From Natronomonas sp. CBA1123 (GTDB taxonomy: Archaea > Halobacteriota > Halobacteria > Halobacteriales > Haloarculaceae): a stretch of DNA of 64,000 nt. The translations under genes were made by a program, and so were the position numbers. This document shows positions 18,952 to 27,993 of the stretch, one piece after another; position 1 is the stretch's first letter; every line of letters starts with the position of its first letter. The notes under the pieces were generated by a model. That model was not told the DNA's origin. It saw only the letters and a program-made list of their open reading frames with translations, and made no database searches. The DNA is taken from assembly GCF_009741925.1 (NCBI RefSeq), contig NZ_WPCC01000008.1:1-64000 (forward strand). Reading direction: 5' to 3'.

Positions 18952-19866
18952 TTACCAGTGCTTTCGACCGACCTTCTTCGTCGCCTTCGCCCGGAAGCCG
19001 CCGTCGTCGACGATGGAGTCGAACACCTCCTGTCGTTCGGTGTCGAGTGCGCCGCCGAAGGACCCAACTCGGACGGTCCGGTAGGTCGTATAGCCCTCGT
19101 CGTTGGAGTAGAAGTAGACGGAGCCGTGCAGCAGTCCGCTGACTGTGGTGTCCTCTCGGACCAAGCCCGCCCGACGGTCCAACTTGACGTAGGCGACGGT
19201 ACCCCAGTTGACGACCGCCTCTCGCAACCCCAGCAGGAAGGCGAGTTCGTGACCCGTTGGGAGTCCGAACTCCGTGGCCCGCTCGATATCGGAGAGCGAA
19301 TCGACGACGATGAGGCTATCGGAGGCCTCCGCGAGTCGGTCGCTGATGTCGTCGAGGAACTCTTGGAACGTCTCCGGTTCGGGTTCCGACTCCGTGTCCA
19401 TCTCGTGGTGTTTCTCCTCGGATTGCTCGATAGCATCGTCGCGCCGTCTGGCGTCGAACAGCGCCTCGGGTACCGGCAACAGGTCCATGAACCGCTGTGA
19501 GAAGTCGGCGACTGTCGTGTGGTCGGCGAGCACGTCGAACTGCTCGTCGGGAAGGACGGCGTCCATCGCGCTGTAGACGTGTTCGCGGTCGTGTGAGAGA
19601 GTCAGGTACGTCACCGATTCCGGGATGTGTTCGGCACGCTCGCTCAACTGACTGGGGACCTGTTCGGGGGCGTGTTTCGCGGCCATCAATCGCGCGAGAC
19701 TCGTGTACGTGAATGGGTCACCGCCCGCGTCGGGGGCGCCGGCGAGCAACACCGAACTGCCCGTCGGGATGCCCCGAAGCGGCCCGTCGAGTCCACGAAC
19801 CCCGAACGGGATGTACGACACTTCCTCGCTGATGCGGCGGGCTTCCGTCGACGACGATGGGCTCAT
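18952..19866 (-). CDS. Degenerate RecA/KaiC-like haloarchaeal protein (DUF7504/HTR-like)
   Basis: This 304-residue protein begins MSPSSSTEAR and has the KaiC-like opening SYIPFGVRGLDGPLRGIPTG, then SSVLLAGAPDAGGDPF where Walker A should be. The GK(T/S) is missing, so nucleotide binding is doubtful. The Walker-B-like strand SLIVVDSLSDI and a C-terminal strand set follow. An acidic insert (about 150-175) separates the halves. It is a longer relative of the protein at 4760-5305. It may be a non-catalytic signalling or scaffold protein; no function is established. It converges with sod and diverges from the gene at 19959. Confidence 0.65.
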   Translation of the reverse strand: MSPSSSTEARRISEEVSYIPFGVRGLDGPLRGIPTGSSVLLAGAPDAGGDPFTYTSLARLMAAKHAPEQVPSQLSERAEHIPESVTYLTLSHDREHVYSAMDAVLPDEQFDVLADHTTVADFSQRFMDLLPVPEALFDARRRDDAIEQSEEKHHEMDTESEPEPETFQEFLDDISDRLAEASDSLIVVDSLSDIERATEFGLPTGHELAFLLGLREAVVNWGTVAYVKLDRRAGLVREDTTVSGLLHGSVYFYSNDEGYTTYRTVRVGSFGGALDTERQEVFDSIVDDGGFRAKATKKVGRKHW

Positions 19867-19958
19867 ATGCCGACGTAGCATCCGAGATGCAAACGTGTTT
19901 TGGGGCCCCTCGTCGCGGGTAACGAACGCATAAAAGGGCCGGTCACCTACCGGCGGCT

Positions 19959-20222
19959 ATGCCACGACCGCGTGAGGAGTTCGACGACATCCGCGACTTC
20001 GAGTTCTACGACCCTGAGGAGGTACTGGAACCGGACCAGCTCTACACCGTCTACGAAATCGCCCGTCTGTTGCAGGGCGTCGAACCGGACCGTGACCTCG
20101 ACCCCGGAACCGAGGACATCCTGCTCAACTGGGCGATTCCGTGGATGCTCGACCACAGCGAGTCGTTCGTCTTCGCGGAGCCGGAAAGCGACGAGGAACC
20201 GGGACACTACGGGCTGAAATGA
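19959..20222 (+). CDS. Small conserved haloarchaeal protein (DUF5827-like)
   Basis: This acidic 87-residue protein starts MPRPREEFDDIRDFEFYDPE and looks like the haloarchaeal DUF5827 family. It has no membrane helix and no metal-binding motif. Its stop overlaps the next ATG (ATGA), so it is translationally coupled to the P-loop protein downstream. The two may work together, but no function is known. Confidence 0.7.
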   Translation: MPRPREEFDDIRDFEFYDPEEVLEPDQLYTVYEIARLLQGVEPDRDLDPGTEDILLNWAIPWMLDHSESFVFAEPESDEEPGHYGLK

Positions 20223-21028
20223 AACTGCTCGTCGCAGGGAGCGCGGAGGTCGACGCCGGCAAGACGACGTTCACCACGGGGCTCGTCGAACGCACCGGTT
20301 CCCGCGGGTTCAAGCCGCGAGCGGGCAACGGCTACTGGTACGACCACGACGACTATCGACGGGCCGTCGCCGACGGGCGACTGTACGGCAAGGACTCGAA
20401 ACGACTCGCCGCTGCCTCGCCCGGCGACATCGAACCCGAATCAATCAACCCCATCCACCGCCTGTGGATTCCGCGACCGGGCAGCGGAAAGGGCCTGCTC
20501 GGACGGGAGGGACGGGCGTTCGTCGTCGACCGCATCACGACCGAGGACGGGGACCGCTACGTCGTCAACGGCACAATCGAGATACCGCCGGCGGCGAAGC
20601 GACACCTCCCGCTGGAAGACGCCCCGCACGTCGAGTCGTTGCCGGAACTCAACGACCTGATGGCCGAGGTTCACGCGCCGGCACTGGACGCGCTGGACGA
20701 GGAAATCGCGGAACGGGAGTCCGCCGTCGTCGAGTCCTACGCCGACATCGCCCGGCCACTCTCGGAGTTCGTCCCCGACGCCGTCGCGGTGGTCGAACCC
20801 CGCCGCTGTCGAATCTTCGACGGCGAGCGCTACGCGAAAGCCTGCGACGTTGCGAGCGGGAGCGCCCACGAGGGGCGCCTCGAAGAGCGCGTCGAACATG
20901 TCGTCGAGTTGCTCGATCCGCTGTCGACGGCGACGCTGCCGGCGCTGTCCGGCCGGGAGCGCGACGACCCCGGTATCGTCGCCAACGCCTACGCCGACAC
21001 CTACGACGAGCTGCTGGCGGCCGTCTAG
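20219..21028 (+). CDS. P-loop ATPase/GTPase of unknown role
   Basis: This 269-residue protein starts MKLLVAGSAEVDAGKTTFTTG, a deviant Walker A of the SIMIBI type (AxxDAGKTT at residues 9-17). A Walker-B-like strand is not clear. The SIMIBI-like start suggests a switch, chaperone or ligase fold, and similar archaeal proteins are annotated simply as ATPases. The ATG at 20219 overlaps the stop of the DUF5827-like gene by four bases, so the pair is an operon. Its last four bases overlap the convergent hydrolase gene. Confidence 0.72.
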   Translation: MKLLVAGSAEVDAGKTTFTTGLVERTGSRGFKPRAGNGYWYDHDDYRRAVADGRLYGKDSKRLAAASPGDIEPESINPIHRLWIPRPGSGKGLLGREGRAFVVDRITTEDGDRYVVNGTIEIPPAAKRHLPLEDAPHVESLPELNDLMAEVHAPALDALDEEIAERESAVVESYADIARPLSEFVPDAVAVVEPRRCRIFDGERYAKACDVASGSAHEGRLEERVEHVVELLDPLSTATLPALSGRERDDPGIVANAYADTYDELLAAV

Positions 21029-21608
21029 TTCATCCGCGCGGATTGGGCGGCGAGTTCGATGTGGTACAGCGGGTCGGTCTCGACGGCCGGCCCGTGGCCG
21101 ACGTACATCGCTTCGAGGTCGTCGTCGACGGTCTCCAGCAGGTAGTCGATGCTCTCGATGAGCGTCTCGCGGTCGCCCTCGGCGAGGTCGGTTCGTCCGA
21201 ACCCGCCGTTGGCGAAGACGAGGTCGCCGGCGAACAGGATTCCCCCCTCCCGTGAGTACAGACAGAGGTGGTCGTCCTTGTGGCCGGGTGTGTGCAGCGC
21301 GAGGTGGTCGTCGTCGCCGATGACGACGGTGTCACCGTCGGCGATAGCGTGGTCGACGAGTTCGTGTTCGGGGTCGAACCCCCACACGTCGACGTCGAAG
21401 GCGTCGACGACAGCCCCGACGTTGCCGACGTGGTCGGGGTGAGTGTGGGTCAACACGAGGCATCGAGGCCCGTCCCCGCGGCTTCGATTCGCTCGACGGC
21501 GTCGAAGTCGTTGCCCGAATCGACGAGGACGGTCCGCTCGCCGTCGACGAGGAAGGCGTTGCTCGTAAAGGAGCGAACCCCCTGTGCGATGTTCCGTACG
21601 GTGGTCAT
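21025..21608 (-). pseudogene. Metallo-beta-lactamase-fold hydrolase, split by a one-base deletion
   Basis: The first frame (MTTVRNIAQGVRSF to GTGLDAS) breaks at 21459-21460. The next frame continues VLTHTHPDHVGN, the HxHxDH zinc motif, then HTPGHKDDHLCLY, FAGDLVF and YVGHGPAV. Adding one missing C (GCC-CTC read as GCCTC on the reverse strand) gives one 194-residue glyoxalase II-like hydrolase with all metal ligands. The intact motifs on both sides point to a sequencing deletion. The natural substrate is unknown. Confidence 0.82.
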
Positions 21609-21704
21609 TGCCGACGCTTGTCGGCCGCTCGGTTTGTGCCTTTCCACCTATCGTCCCTGCTCCGAAACCGTGAAACCCACACCCGCGTTAGGCTTACATA
21701 GTAG

Positions 21705-22520
21705 ATGACGCTCACCAAGCGGATTATCCCCTGTATCGACGTGGATTTGGACGACGACGGCAACGCCGCCGTCTACACCGGCGTCAACTTCGAGGACCTC
21801 GAGTACACCGGCGACCCCGTCGAACTCGCAAAGAAGTACAACGAGGCCGGCGCCGACGAGTTCGTCTTCCTCGACATCACGGCGTCGGCGGAGGGTCGAG
21901 AGACGATGCTGGAAACCGTCTCGGCGGTCGCCGACGAGTGTTTCATCCCGCTGACCGTCGGCGGCGGCATCCGGACGAAAGCCGACATCAAGGAGACGCT
22001 GCGGGCCGGCGCCGACAAGGTCTCCATCAACACCGGCGCCCTAGAGCGCCCCGAGTTGGTCGAGGAGGGCGCCGAGGCCTTCGGCAGTCAGTGTATCGTC
22101 ATCTCGGTCGACGCACGCCGACGCTACGACGAGGCCGGCGAGTACTACGCCGAGGTCGACGGCGAATCCTGCTGGTTCGAGTGTACGGTCAAGGGGGGCC
22201 GCGAGGGGACCGATATCGACGTCGTGGAGTGGGCTCGGGAGGCTGCGGACCGCGGGGCCGGCGAGCTGTTCGTCAACTCCATCGACGCCGACGGTACGAA
22301 GGACGGCTACGACATCCCGCTGACGAAGGCGGTCTGTGACAACGTCTCGACGCCGGTCATCGCCTCCTCGGGCTGTGGCTCGCCCGTCCACATGGAGGAA
22401 GTGTTCACCGAAGCCAACGCCGACGCGGCGCTTGCGGCCTCTATCTTCCACTTCGAGGAGTACTCCGTCGACGAGGTCAAGCGATACCTCGACGAGCAGG
22501 GCATCCCGATGCGAATCTAA
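21705..22520 (+). CDS. hisF: Imidazole glycerol phosphate synthase, cyclase subunit
   Basis: This 271-residue TIM-barrel protein, with HisH, turns PRFAR and ammonia into imidazole glycerol phosphate and AICAR in histidine synthesis. Catalytic Asp12 is in IIPCIDVDL and the second Asp is in [10 protein letters not shown]. The phosphate-binding loops LTVGGGIRT and ASSGCGSP are present. An insert after VDARR ([14 protein letters not shown]) is typical of archaeal forms. HisH is not in this window, so his genes are scattered, as usual in haloarchaea. The start follows a short AT-rich stretch without an obvious ribosome-binding site. Confidence 0.96.
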   Translation: MTLTKRIIPCIDVDLDDDGNAAVYTGVNFEDLEYTGDPVELAKKYNEAGADEFVFLDITASAEGRETMLETVSAVADECFIPLTVGGGIRTKADIKETLRAGADKVSINTGALERPELVEEGAEAFGSQCIVISVDARRRYDEAGEYYAEVDGESCWFECTVKGGREGTDIDVVEWAREAADRGAGELFVNSIDADGTKDGYDIPLTKAVCDNVSTPVIASSGCGSPVHMEEVFTEANADAALAASIFHFEEYSVDEVKRYLDEQGIPMRI

Positions 22521-23276
22521 TTACGGCCCCGTTATCACGCCGGCGGTGAGCTCCGACAGCGGCGCGAGGAGTTCGTACGCCGGGGTTTCGAGTCGGATTT
22601 CGCTGTCCGCGGTGAGTCCGCCGAAGTGCAGCGTCATCTCGTAGCTGCCGTCGTCGTCGACGAAAGCGGCTTCGCGTTGGTCGGTGGGTTCGTGGGCGGC
22701 GTAGACGGTGGCTCCAGCGTGGGCGGGGTCGGTTCGGCCGGCGATGGTGTAGGAGTCGACGCTGTTCTGTATCTCCGAGCCGACTGCGGGGTACTCCCGT
22801 TCGAGCCACTCGAAGAACCCCTCGTCGATGACGTACACGTTCTGGTAGCCGGCTTCGATGAGTGCGGCCGCCCGGAGCGACGAGAGGTGGTGTGGACAGC
22901 CACAGTAACAGACGATGCGGTCCTCCCGCGGCCACGACTCGACGGGGTCGTTCGTTCGGCCTTCTGGTGCGGGACTCCAAGCGGCACCCTCGATGTGGGC
23001 GCGCTCGTATTGACCCTCGCCGCGGGCGTCGGCGAAGCGTGCCTCCCGCCGCCGATACCAGTTGTAGGTCACTTCGATGGGCGCCAGCGGTACCGCAGTG
23101 CCTTCGACGTCGATGCGTTCGAAGGCGTCCGTATCGACGGCCATCGGTTCGGGGGTGTCGTCGGATTCGGGCGGATAGCCGTCGTTGGTCGTTCCACCGT
23201 CGCCGTTGCCGCCGAGACACCCCGCGAGTGCGACCGTTGCGGCTCCGGTCGAGACGAGAAACCTCCGTCGCTGCAT
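22521..23276 (-). CDS. Rhodanese-domain lipoprotein
   Basis: This 251-residue exported protein starts MQRRRFLVSTGAATVALAGC: a twin-arginine-like signal with a lipobox whose Cys is at residue 20. A GGNGDGG linker follows. The rhodanese domain carries the active loop IVCYCGCPHH, with the sulfur-accepting Cys, and continues to VYVIDEGFFEWLEREYP. A C-terminal beta-rich domain follows. It probably works outside the membrane in sulfur transfer or redox sensing. The upstream in-frame ATG at 23303 is rejected because it would hide the signal. It ends immediately next to hisF, convergently. Confidence 0.82.
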   Translation of the reverse strand: MQRRRFLVSTGAATVALAGCLGGNGDGGTTNDGYPPESDDTPEPMAVDTDAFERIDVEGTAVPLAPIEVTYNWYRRREARFADARGEGQYERAHIEGAAWSPAPEGRTNDPVESWPREDRIVCYCGCPHHLSSLRAAALIEAGYQNVYVIDEGFFEWLEREYPAVGSEIQNSVDSYTIAGRTDPAHAGATVYAAHEPTDQREAAFVDDDGSYEMTLHFGGLTADSEIRLETPAYELLAPLSELTAGVITGP

Positions 23277-23327
23277 ACGCGTCGCTCTGCGCGGGAGCGT
23301 CAAAGCGGTTTCGGGGAGAAACAGCAG

Positions 23328-23612
23328 TCAGGCTGCGGATTCGAAGGCGTCGCGGAACGCGGACGTTTTGTCTTTGACGCCGCCGGTGGCCTCTTCGAGC
23401 GCATCGAGGGGCGCAATCGTATCGTCGGTCTTGATGGTGACGACGGGGTCGGTCTGGCCGCCGGACTGCTCGGGGTTCATGTCGTAGGTGGCCGCCGTGA
23501 CGCCCTCGACTTCGAGCAGGGCGCCCTTCAGCACGTTCATGAACGTGTGGTCTTCGCCCTGAATCTCGATGGACAGTTCGTTCTCCAAGTTCTCGATGAC
23601 GCGCAGTTCCAT
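23328..23612 (-). CDS. rpoL: DNA-directed RNA polymerase subunit L
   Basis: This 94-residue protein is the archaeal counterpart of eukaryotic Rpb11/RpoL, which pairs with RpoD in the polymerase assembly platform. Family features include an N-terminal strand [17 protein letters not shown], then [20 protein letters not shown], and a C-terminal amphipathic helix. It lies 51 bases upstream of the rhodanese gene on the same strand. Confidence 0.93.
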   Translation of the reverse strand: MELRVIENLENELSIEIQGEDHTFMNVLKGALLEVEGVTAATYDMNPEQSGGQTDPVVTIKTDDTIAPLDALEEATGGVKDKTSAFRDAFESAA

Positions 23613-23703
23613 TGGGTACCCTTAGACGTATCGGGCGTATGAGCGTTACGAAGGCGTTCCCCTCGGTAGGTGGCTTTTTGCTGGCGCCGGACGCGGAGGC
23701 GGT

Positions 23704-24459
23704 ATGGAACTCGACCTCTCGGGGCGAACTGCCGTCGTCACTGGTGGCTCCCGCGGTATCGGCCGGGCAATCGCGTTGGGGTTCGCCGACGCCGGCGCGA
23801 ACGTCGTTCCGCTTTCACGGACCGAAGAGGACGTCGAGGCCGTCGTCGAGGAGGTTCGCGACCGCGGCGTCGAGAGCCGCGTCGAAACGCTCGACGTGGC
23901 CGACACCGACGCCGTCGAGGCCTGCTTCGACCGCATCGCCGAGGACCTCGGCGTCGACATCGTCGTCAACAACGCCGGCATCAACCCCGACGATGCGCTG
24001 GGGACGCCGGACGCCGTCTCCGACGAGGGGTTCGATTCAGTGCTGGACGTGAACCTCGGTGGGGCGTTCGCCTGTGCCCGCGCCGCCGAGTCGTCGCTGA
24101 AGGACGCTGGCGGCACCCTGTTGAACGTCGCTTCGGTCGGCGGAATCGTCGGCCTTCCCCGGCAACACCCCTACGTCGCCTCCAAGCACGGACTGGTCGG
24201 GCTGACGAAGAGCCTCGCACTCGACTGGGCCCCGGACGTGCGGGTGAACTGTCTGGCGCCGGGGTACGTCGCGACGGACCTCACGACCGACCTGCAGGAA
24301 AACGACGACCTGCGTGACTCTATCGAGGCGCGGACGCCGCTGAACCGCTTTGCGGACCCCGAGGAAATCGCCGGGCCGGCGGTGTTTCTCGCCAGCGACC
24401 TCGCCTCGTATGCGACCGGCGAGACGCTGGCGGTCGACGGCGGGTGGACTGCTCGCTGA
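23704..24459 (+). CDS. Short-chain dehydrogenase/reductase (FabG-like)
   Basis: This 251-residue classical SDR has the cofactor motif VVTGGSRGIGRA (about 11-22), NNAGINPD (about 91-98), the catalytic Ser in LLNVASVGG, and YVASK as the YxxxK pair. It ends with YATGETLAVDGGWTAR. It most likely reduces a 3-oxoacyl thioester or a sugar/alcohol using NAD(P)H. It stands alone between rpoL (divergent) and the importer operon, so its pathway is open. Confidence 0.88.
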   Translation: MELDLSGRTAVVTGGSRGIGRAIALGFADAGANVVPLSRTEEDVEAVVEEVRDRGVESRVETLDVADTDAVEACFDRIAEDLGVDIVVNNAGINPDDALGTPDAVSDEGFDSVLDVNLGGAFACARAAESSLKDAGGTLLNVASVGGIVGLPRQHPYVASKHGLVGLTKSLALDWAPDVRVNCLAPGYVATDLTTDLQENDDLRDSIEARTPLNRFADPEEIAGPAVFLASDLASYATGETLAVDGGWTAR

Positions 24460-24637
24460 GCTGTCACGTAGGCCGTTTTCCGAGATATGGGCACGTCCCC
24501 CGGAATGGCTACAGATGTTGACTAAATTTTCCGGAAATTACCATCGGTAGTCTAGAATCGACTTTTCTCTAACAGCGTATCGTCTGGAAACCAGCAGCAC
24601 ATTTATGATGGTTGTCCCATAAGGACGGATAGCGGTA

Positions 24638-25972
24638 ATGGTTAACAATAATAATGGCAGCCGACGGTCGAACGGTTCACGAACAAACAGCGCTCTCGGG
24701 GTCAATCGACGCTCGTTCCTGAGAGCAACGGGTGCAGGGGCCGTGGGGACTGCTTTGGCGGGCTGTCTGGGCGGTGGCAACGGGAACGGCAACGGCGGCG
24801 GCGGTGGCGTTCCGGACACCATCACCATCGGTGCCCTCGGGCCCGCCGACTCGCCGATGGGCGATTCGATTCTGAAAAGTGCCGAGCTCGCCGTCAACGA
24901 AATCAACGAAAACGGCGGCATCGCCGGCGCCGACGTGGAGGTCTCGACGAAGGACACGAAAGACCAGCCGGGGACGACCCGGTCGGTGTATCAGGAGCTG
25001 ACGACCGGCGAGAACGTCGACGCCACGGTCGGTATCTTCGGCTCCGAGCAGCTCCTCTCGATTATGGGCAACATCGCCCAGCAGAGTACGGTCCACCTAA
25101 CGGCGGGTGCGGCGACGCCGGAGGCGCCCGCCCTCGTCGAGGAGGACTACGAGACCAACAAGTACTGGTTCCGTGTCGGTCCCATCAACTCCGTGTTCCT
25201 CGGGGAGTCGCAGGTCCAGTTCGCTGCGGACCGCTTCGAGCAGATGGGCTGGGAGAAAATCGCCTTCCTCGCGGAGGACTACAAGTGGACGGAGCCGATT
25301 ACCAACAATATCAAGTCCCAACTCGAAGAGGAGGTCGGCGTCGAGGTGACCGAGGTCCGTCGTGTCGCGGAGGGCACCGAGGACTTCACGCCGGTGTACG
25401 ACCAGCTCGAAGCGGACGAAGTCGACGGCGCCTACACGGCCCTGGCACACACCGGGACGACGGCGCTCGTCCAGTGGGCCCAACAGCAGCGGCCCTTCGG
25501 GTTCGGTGGCATTCACGTCCCGACGCAGTTGCCGTCGTTCTACGAGGCGACGCAAGGGGCGGCCATCTCGACGTTCTCACAGACGACGGCGACGGCCAAC
25601 TCCGAGGTCACCGAGAAGACGGTTCCCTACGCGAACGCCTACCAGGAGGAGTACGACAGTCTCCCGGTGTACACCGGCTACTCGGCGTACGACGCGGTGT
25701 ACATGATAAAGGAGGCCATCGAGGCCACCGAGAGCGTCGACAGCGACGACCTCGTCTCCGAACTGGAGGGGATGTCCTACACCGGCACCGGTGGGAACAT
25801 CGAGTTCTTCGGCCCAGACGGCCGGTTCCCCCACGACGTTCGGTACGGCGCCGACTACTCACAAGGCGTCTACTTCCAGTGGCAGGCCGACGAGAGCGGC
25901 GAGGGCCACCAGCGCGTTCTCTGGCCCGACGACCTGCAGGAAGTCGACTACCAGTCCCCGCCATGGGCCTAA
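24638..25972 (+). CDS. ABC importer substrate-binding lipoprotein, branched-chain amino-acid type (LivK-like)
   Basis: This 444-residue protein has a Tat signal (NRRSFLRATGAGA) and lipobox LAGC with Cys43, then a Gly/Asn-rich tether. The Leu/Ile/Val-binding fold follows: TITIGALGPADSPMG, then SAELAVNEINENGGIAG, typical of COG0683. It binds substrate outside the membrane and delivers it to the two permeases encoded next. The substrate may be a branched-chain amino acid, amide or short carboxylic acid; the downstream acyl-CoA genes favour something oxidised through CoA esters. A TATA-like CATTTATG lies upstream at about 24599, and a TTTCCGGAAA palindrome is at 24528-24537. Confidence 0.9.
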   Translation: MVNNNNGSRRSNGSRTNSALGVNRRSFLRATGAGAVGTALAGCLGGGNGNGNGGGGGVPDTITIGALGPADSPMGDSILKSAELAVNEINENGGIAGADVEVSTKDTKDQPGTTRSVYQELTTGENVDATVGIFGSEQLLSIMGNIAQQSTVHLTAGAATPEAPALVEEDYETNKYWFRVGPINSVFLGESQVQFAADRFEQMGWEKIAFLAEDYKWTEPITNNIKSQLEEEVGVEVTEVRRVAEGTEDFTPVYDQLEADEVDGAYTALAHTGTTALVQWAQQQRPFGFGGIHVPTQLPSFYEATQGAAISTFSQTTATANSEVTEKTVPYANAYQEEYDSLPVYTGYSAYDAVYMIKEAIEATESVDSDDLVSELEGMSYTGTGGNIEFFGPDGRFPHDVRYGADYSQGVYFQWQADESGEGHQRVLWPDDLQEVDYQSPPWA

Positions 25973-25977
25973 TATAG

Positions 25978-26841
25978 ATGGTAAGCGCCATCACTATCGC
26001 GACGAACGTCCTCATGTTGGGGGCGCTGTACTCGCTGGTAGCCATCGGTTTCACGCTGATATTCGGCGTGGGCGGGGTGTTGAACCTCTCACACGGGGCG
26101 ATAATCACGGTGGGCGCCTACAGCGCCTATGCCGTCGACGCCGCCACGGGCAGTATCGTCCTCGGTGCTATCGCCGCGGCGGTGATCTCCGGGGCGTTCT
26201 CGCTCGCGCTGTACAAGGGGCTCATCAGCAAGGTGCGGCACAACCCGGTTACCGTGCTCATCCTGACGCTGGTCGTCGCCATCGTCGTCGAGCAACTCGC
26301 GCTCGTCGTCTTCGGCGGCGAGGAGTTGCTCGTTCCGCAACTCCTCGGCGGGTCGATTTCCGTCCTCGGCGACAGCATCCAAGCCAACCGCATCCTCGTG
26401 TTCGTGCTGTCGTGGGTGCTCATCGGCGGGCTGTTCTACTTCGTCGACCGGACGCGAACCGGCAAGGCCATCCTCGCGACCTCGATGTCCGATAAGGGCG
26501 CCGCACTCGCCGGCATCGACTCCGAGCAGGTGTACACCTACACGTGGGTGCTGGCGGGTGCCCTCGCCGGCCTCGCGGGGCTGTTCCTCGCGTCGTTCCA
26601 GACGGCGAACCCACTGATGGGTCGCAACCCGCTTCTGCTGTCGTTCGCCATCGTCGTGTTGGGCGGTCTCGGCAGCATCCGCGGCAGCGTCATCGGCGCC
26701 TACCTCATCAGTTTCCTCGACCAGATGACGATTACGTTCCTCAGCGAGCGGCTCGCTGGGGTGTCGGCGCTGGTCGTGTTGGTGCTCGTATTGCTCGTCA
26801 GACCGAAGGGCCTCTTCGGCCGCGAACTCGTGGAGGAGTAA
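25978..26841 (+). CDS. ABC importer permease, LivH type
   Basis: This 287-residue inner-membrane permease has about eight helices. Early motifs are YSLVAIGFTLIFGVGGVLNL and SHGAIITVGAY, typical of LivH, and it has the C-terminal coupling region ending RPKGLFGRE. It starts five bases after the substrate-binding gene, and the LivM gene follows without a gap, so the set is one operon. Confidence 0.9.
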   Translation: MVSAITIATNVLMLGALYSLVAIGFTLIFGVGGVLNLSHGAIITVGAYSAYAVDAATGSIVLGAIAAAVISGAFSLALYKGLISKVRHNPVTVLILTLVVAIVVEQLALVVFGGEELLVPQLLGGSISVLGDSIQANRILVFVLSWVLIGGLFYFVDRTRTGKAILATSMSDKGAALAGIDSEQVYTYTWVLAGALAGLAGLFLASFQTANPLMGRNPLLLSFAIVVLGGLGSIRGSVIGAYLISFLDQMTITFLSERLAGVSALVVLVLVLLVRPKGLFGRELVEE

Positions 26842-27993
26842 ATGTCGGGACAGACCCAATCCGATTTGAAGTCGTGGGGCGACATCCTCAACCCCGTCGA
26901 GATGCAGCGCCACCAGCAGGTCGGCCTGCTCGGCATCGTGGCGCTGTTCGTCCTGCCGCTGGTCATCCCAGCGATTTACGCGATTTACCTCTCGTCGGCG
27001 CTGTTCTTCGCGACGTTCGTGATGAGCTGGGACTTCGTCTCCGGCTACACCGGCGAAATATCGTTCGGGCACGGCCTGTTCTTCGGGGTCGGCGGCTACA
27101 CCTCGGGGATGTTGAACCTGCATATGGGCATCGACCCGTGGATTGCAGCGCCCATCGGCGCCGTCGCCGCCGGCATCGCCGGGTTGCTCATCGGCTTCCC
27201 GTCGCTGCGCGTCCAGGGGCCGTACTTCTCGCTCATCACGCTCGTGACGCCGATTATCCTCATCTCGGTGTTCCGGTTCTTCCCGGACTTGACCGGCGGG
27301 GAACTCGGCCTCGTGAGCGTCGGCACCGTCGAGAAGTTCAGCGCTATCGGGCCGATACCGTCGCCCGGCTTCGACCCCTACTCGGGGTACTACCTCGCGC
27401 TGTTCGTCTTCCTGTTGGCGTTGGTGATTTTCGTCGCCATCACCCGCTCCGACGCAGGGATGGTGCTGACGGCGATTCGTGCCGACGAGATTTCCGTCGC
27501 GGCGACGGGGAAGAACCCCGCGAAGTTCAAACTGTTCGCCTTCGTGCTCTCGGGGCTGGTCGGCGGCCTCGCGGGTGCGATGTACGGTCACAGCGTCGGC
27601 GGCTTCAACGTCTCCGAACTGCTGGCGCTCATCATCAGCATCGAGGTCATCGTCGCCGCCATCCTCGGCGGCATCGGTACGATTACCGGCGCCGCCATCG
27701 GTGGCCTGTTCTTCTATCTGCTGCGGGTGTTCATGCGGAACATCGAGTTCACGATTCCGGTCGTGAACGTGCCGGTGGGAGAAATCTACTTCCTCCTGTT
27801 CGGCATCGTGACGCTCGGGTTCCTGTTTTACCTGCCGGAGGGAATCGTCCCCCGGCTGGTCGGCGAGTGGCGCGCTCGCTCGGAACCACAGGCGGGTGAG
27901 GCGGTCGCCGACGGCGGCAAGAGCCGCGGCGAGCGCATCGTCGAGGAATGGACCGACGACCTCCGCGAGTTGTTCGGAGGTGAGCGCCGATGA
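26842..27993 (+). CDS. ABC importer permease, LivM type
   Basis: This 383-residue membrane protein pairs with the LivH permease. Family motifs include GYTGEISFGHGLFFGVGGYT and the coupling region SVAATGKNPAKFKLFAFVLS. The C-terminal tail of about 45 residues is hydrophilic and acidic/basic mixed, longer than in bacterial LivM. The start abuts the LivH stop, and the end overlaps the ATPase gene by four bases (ATGA). Confidence 0.9.
   Translation: MSGQTQSDLKSWGDILNPVEMQRHQQVGLLGIVALFVLPLVIPAIYAIYLSSALFFATFVMSWDFVSGYTGEISFGHGLFFGVGGYTSGMLNLHMGIDPWIAAPIGAVAAGIAGLLIGFPSLRVQGPYFSLITLVTPIILISVFRFFPDLTGGELGLVSVGTVEKFSAIGPIPSPGFDPYSGYYLALFVFLLALVIFVAITRSDAGMVLTAIRADEISVAATGKNPAKFKLFAFVLSGLVGGLAGAMYGHSVGGFNVSELLALIISIEVIVAAILGGIGTITGAAIGGLFFYLLRVFMRNIEFTIPVVNVPVGEIYFLLFGIVTLGFLFYLPEGIVPRLVGEWRARSEPQAGEAVADGGKSRGERIVEEWTDDLRELFGGERR

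Noticed and set aside
24528-24537. TTTCCGGAAA palindrome before the importer operon as a main regulator site
   Set aside because: It is only 10 bp and about 100 bases from the start, so chance cannot be excluded; it is mentioned under the gene only.
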